Source: Xanthomonas translucens pv. translucens DSM 18974 (GTDB taxonomy: Bacteria; Pseudomonadota; Gammaproteobacteria; Xanthomonadales; Xanthomonadaceae). Taken from it: a stretch of DNA of 6,585 nucleotides. The stretch is from positions 1-6,585 of the forward strand of contig NZ_CAPJ01000379.1 in NCBI RefSeq assembly GCF_000331775.1. The letters are read 5' to 3'. The notes under the pieces were generated by a model. That model did not search any database, was not told the origin of the DNA, and saw only the letters and a program-made list of their open reading frames with translations. Of this stretch, positions 6,516 to 6,585 are shown in pieces. The first letter of the stretch is position 1. Each line of letters starts with the position of its first letter. The position numbers were made by a program, and so were the translations under genes.

Positions 6516-6585
6516 AGACTGCACCGGCAAGTCCCATCGCCAACACGCTTCATGACACGCTAGGCGCAAAGACGGCACCCAAACC

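Noticed and set aside
6516..6585. Tail after the REP element, inspected for a promoter, RNA gene or start of another gene
   Set aside because: No convincing -10/-35 pair, ribosome binding site, tRNA-like fold or sustained coding pattern on either strand.

Overview
The window is GC-rich, densely coding DNA that looks like a Xanthomonas-type gammaproteobacterium (Xanthomonadaceae). The evidence is the codon usage, the enzyme set, and a REP-like hairpin after the last gene (6492-6515) that begins GTAGGAG and is followed by a GCGGC/GCCGC stem, a repeat style I recall as common in Xanthomonas and relatives. No lineage assignment below family is possible from the sequence alone. All five recognisable genes are on the + strand.

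Region 1 (left edge to 4947) is a tightly packed carbohydrate operon cut by the left edge. It holds (a) the YjfF-type permease of a galactofuranose/arabinose-type ABC importer (YtfQRT-YjfF family), (b) a Tat-exported DUF1680 glycosidase of the GH127/GH146 type (beta-L-arabinofuranosidase family), and (c) a Sec-exported GH97 glycosidase whose active-site pattern fits the retaining alpha-galactosidase/beta-L-arabinopyranosidase branch. The first junction is a 4-base ATGA overlap and the second a 25-base overlap, so the three are probably translated from one mRNA. The likely logic is that two exported exo-glycosidases trim arabino- or galacto-configured sugars from plant glycans or glycoproteins in the periplasm, and the ABC importer brings in the released sugar. 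The exact substrate is inferred.

Region 2 (4948-5643) holds a GstB-like glutathione S-transferase with its own strong ribosome binding site and a possible promoter. It looks unrelated to the sugar operon.

Region 3 (5644-6585) holds a TTG-started gene for an uncharacterised protein of about 239 residues (possibly DUF4261-like), then a 124-base tail with the single REP-like hairpin and nothing else I can identify.

The most notable oddity is at the left edge. The permease reading frame has no ATG/GTG/TTG start that would give a complete first membrane helix, while a typical ATGA coupling signal at 10-13 is in another frame. This suggests a frameshift, an error, or a start (or fusion) outside the window. 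I found no CRISPR array, RNA gene, insertion sequence or convincing new defence system.
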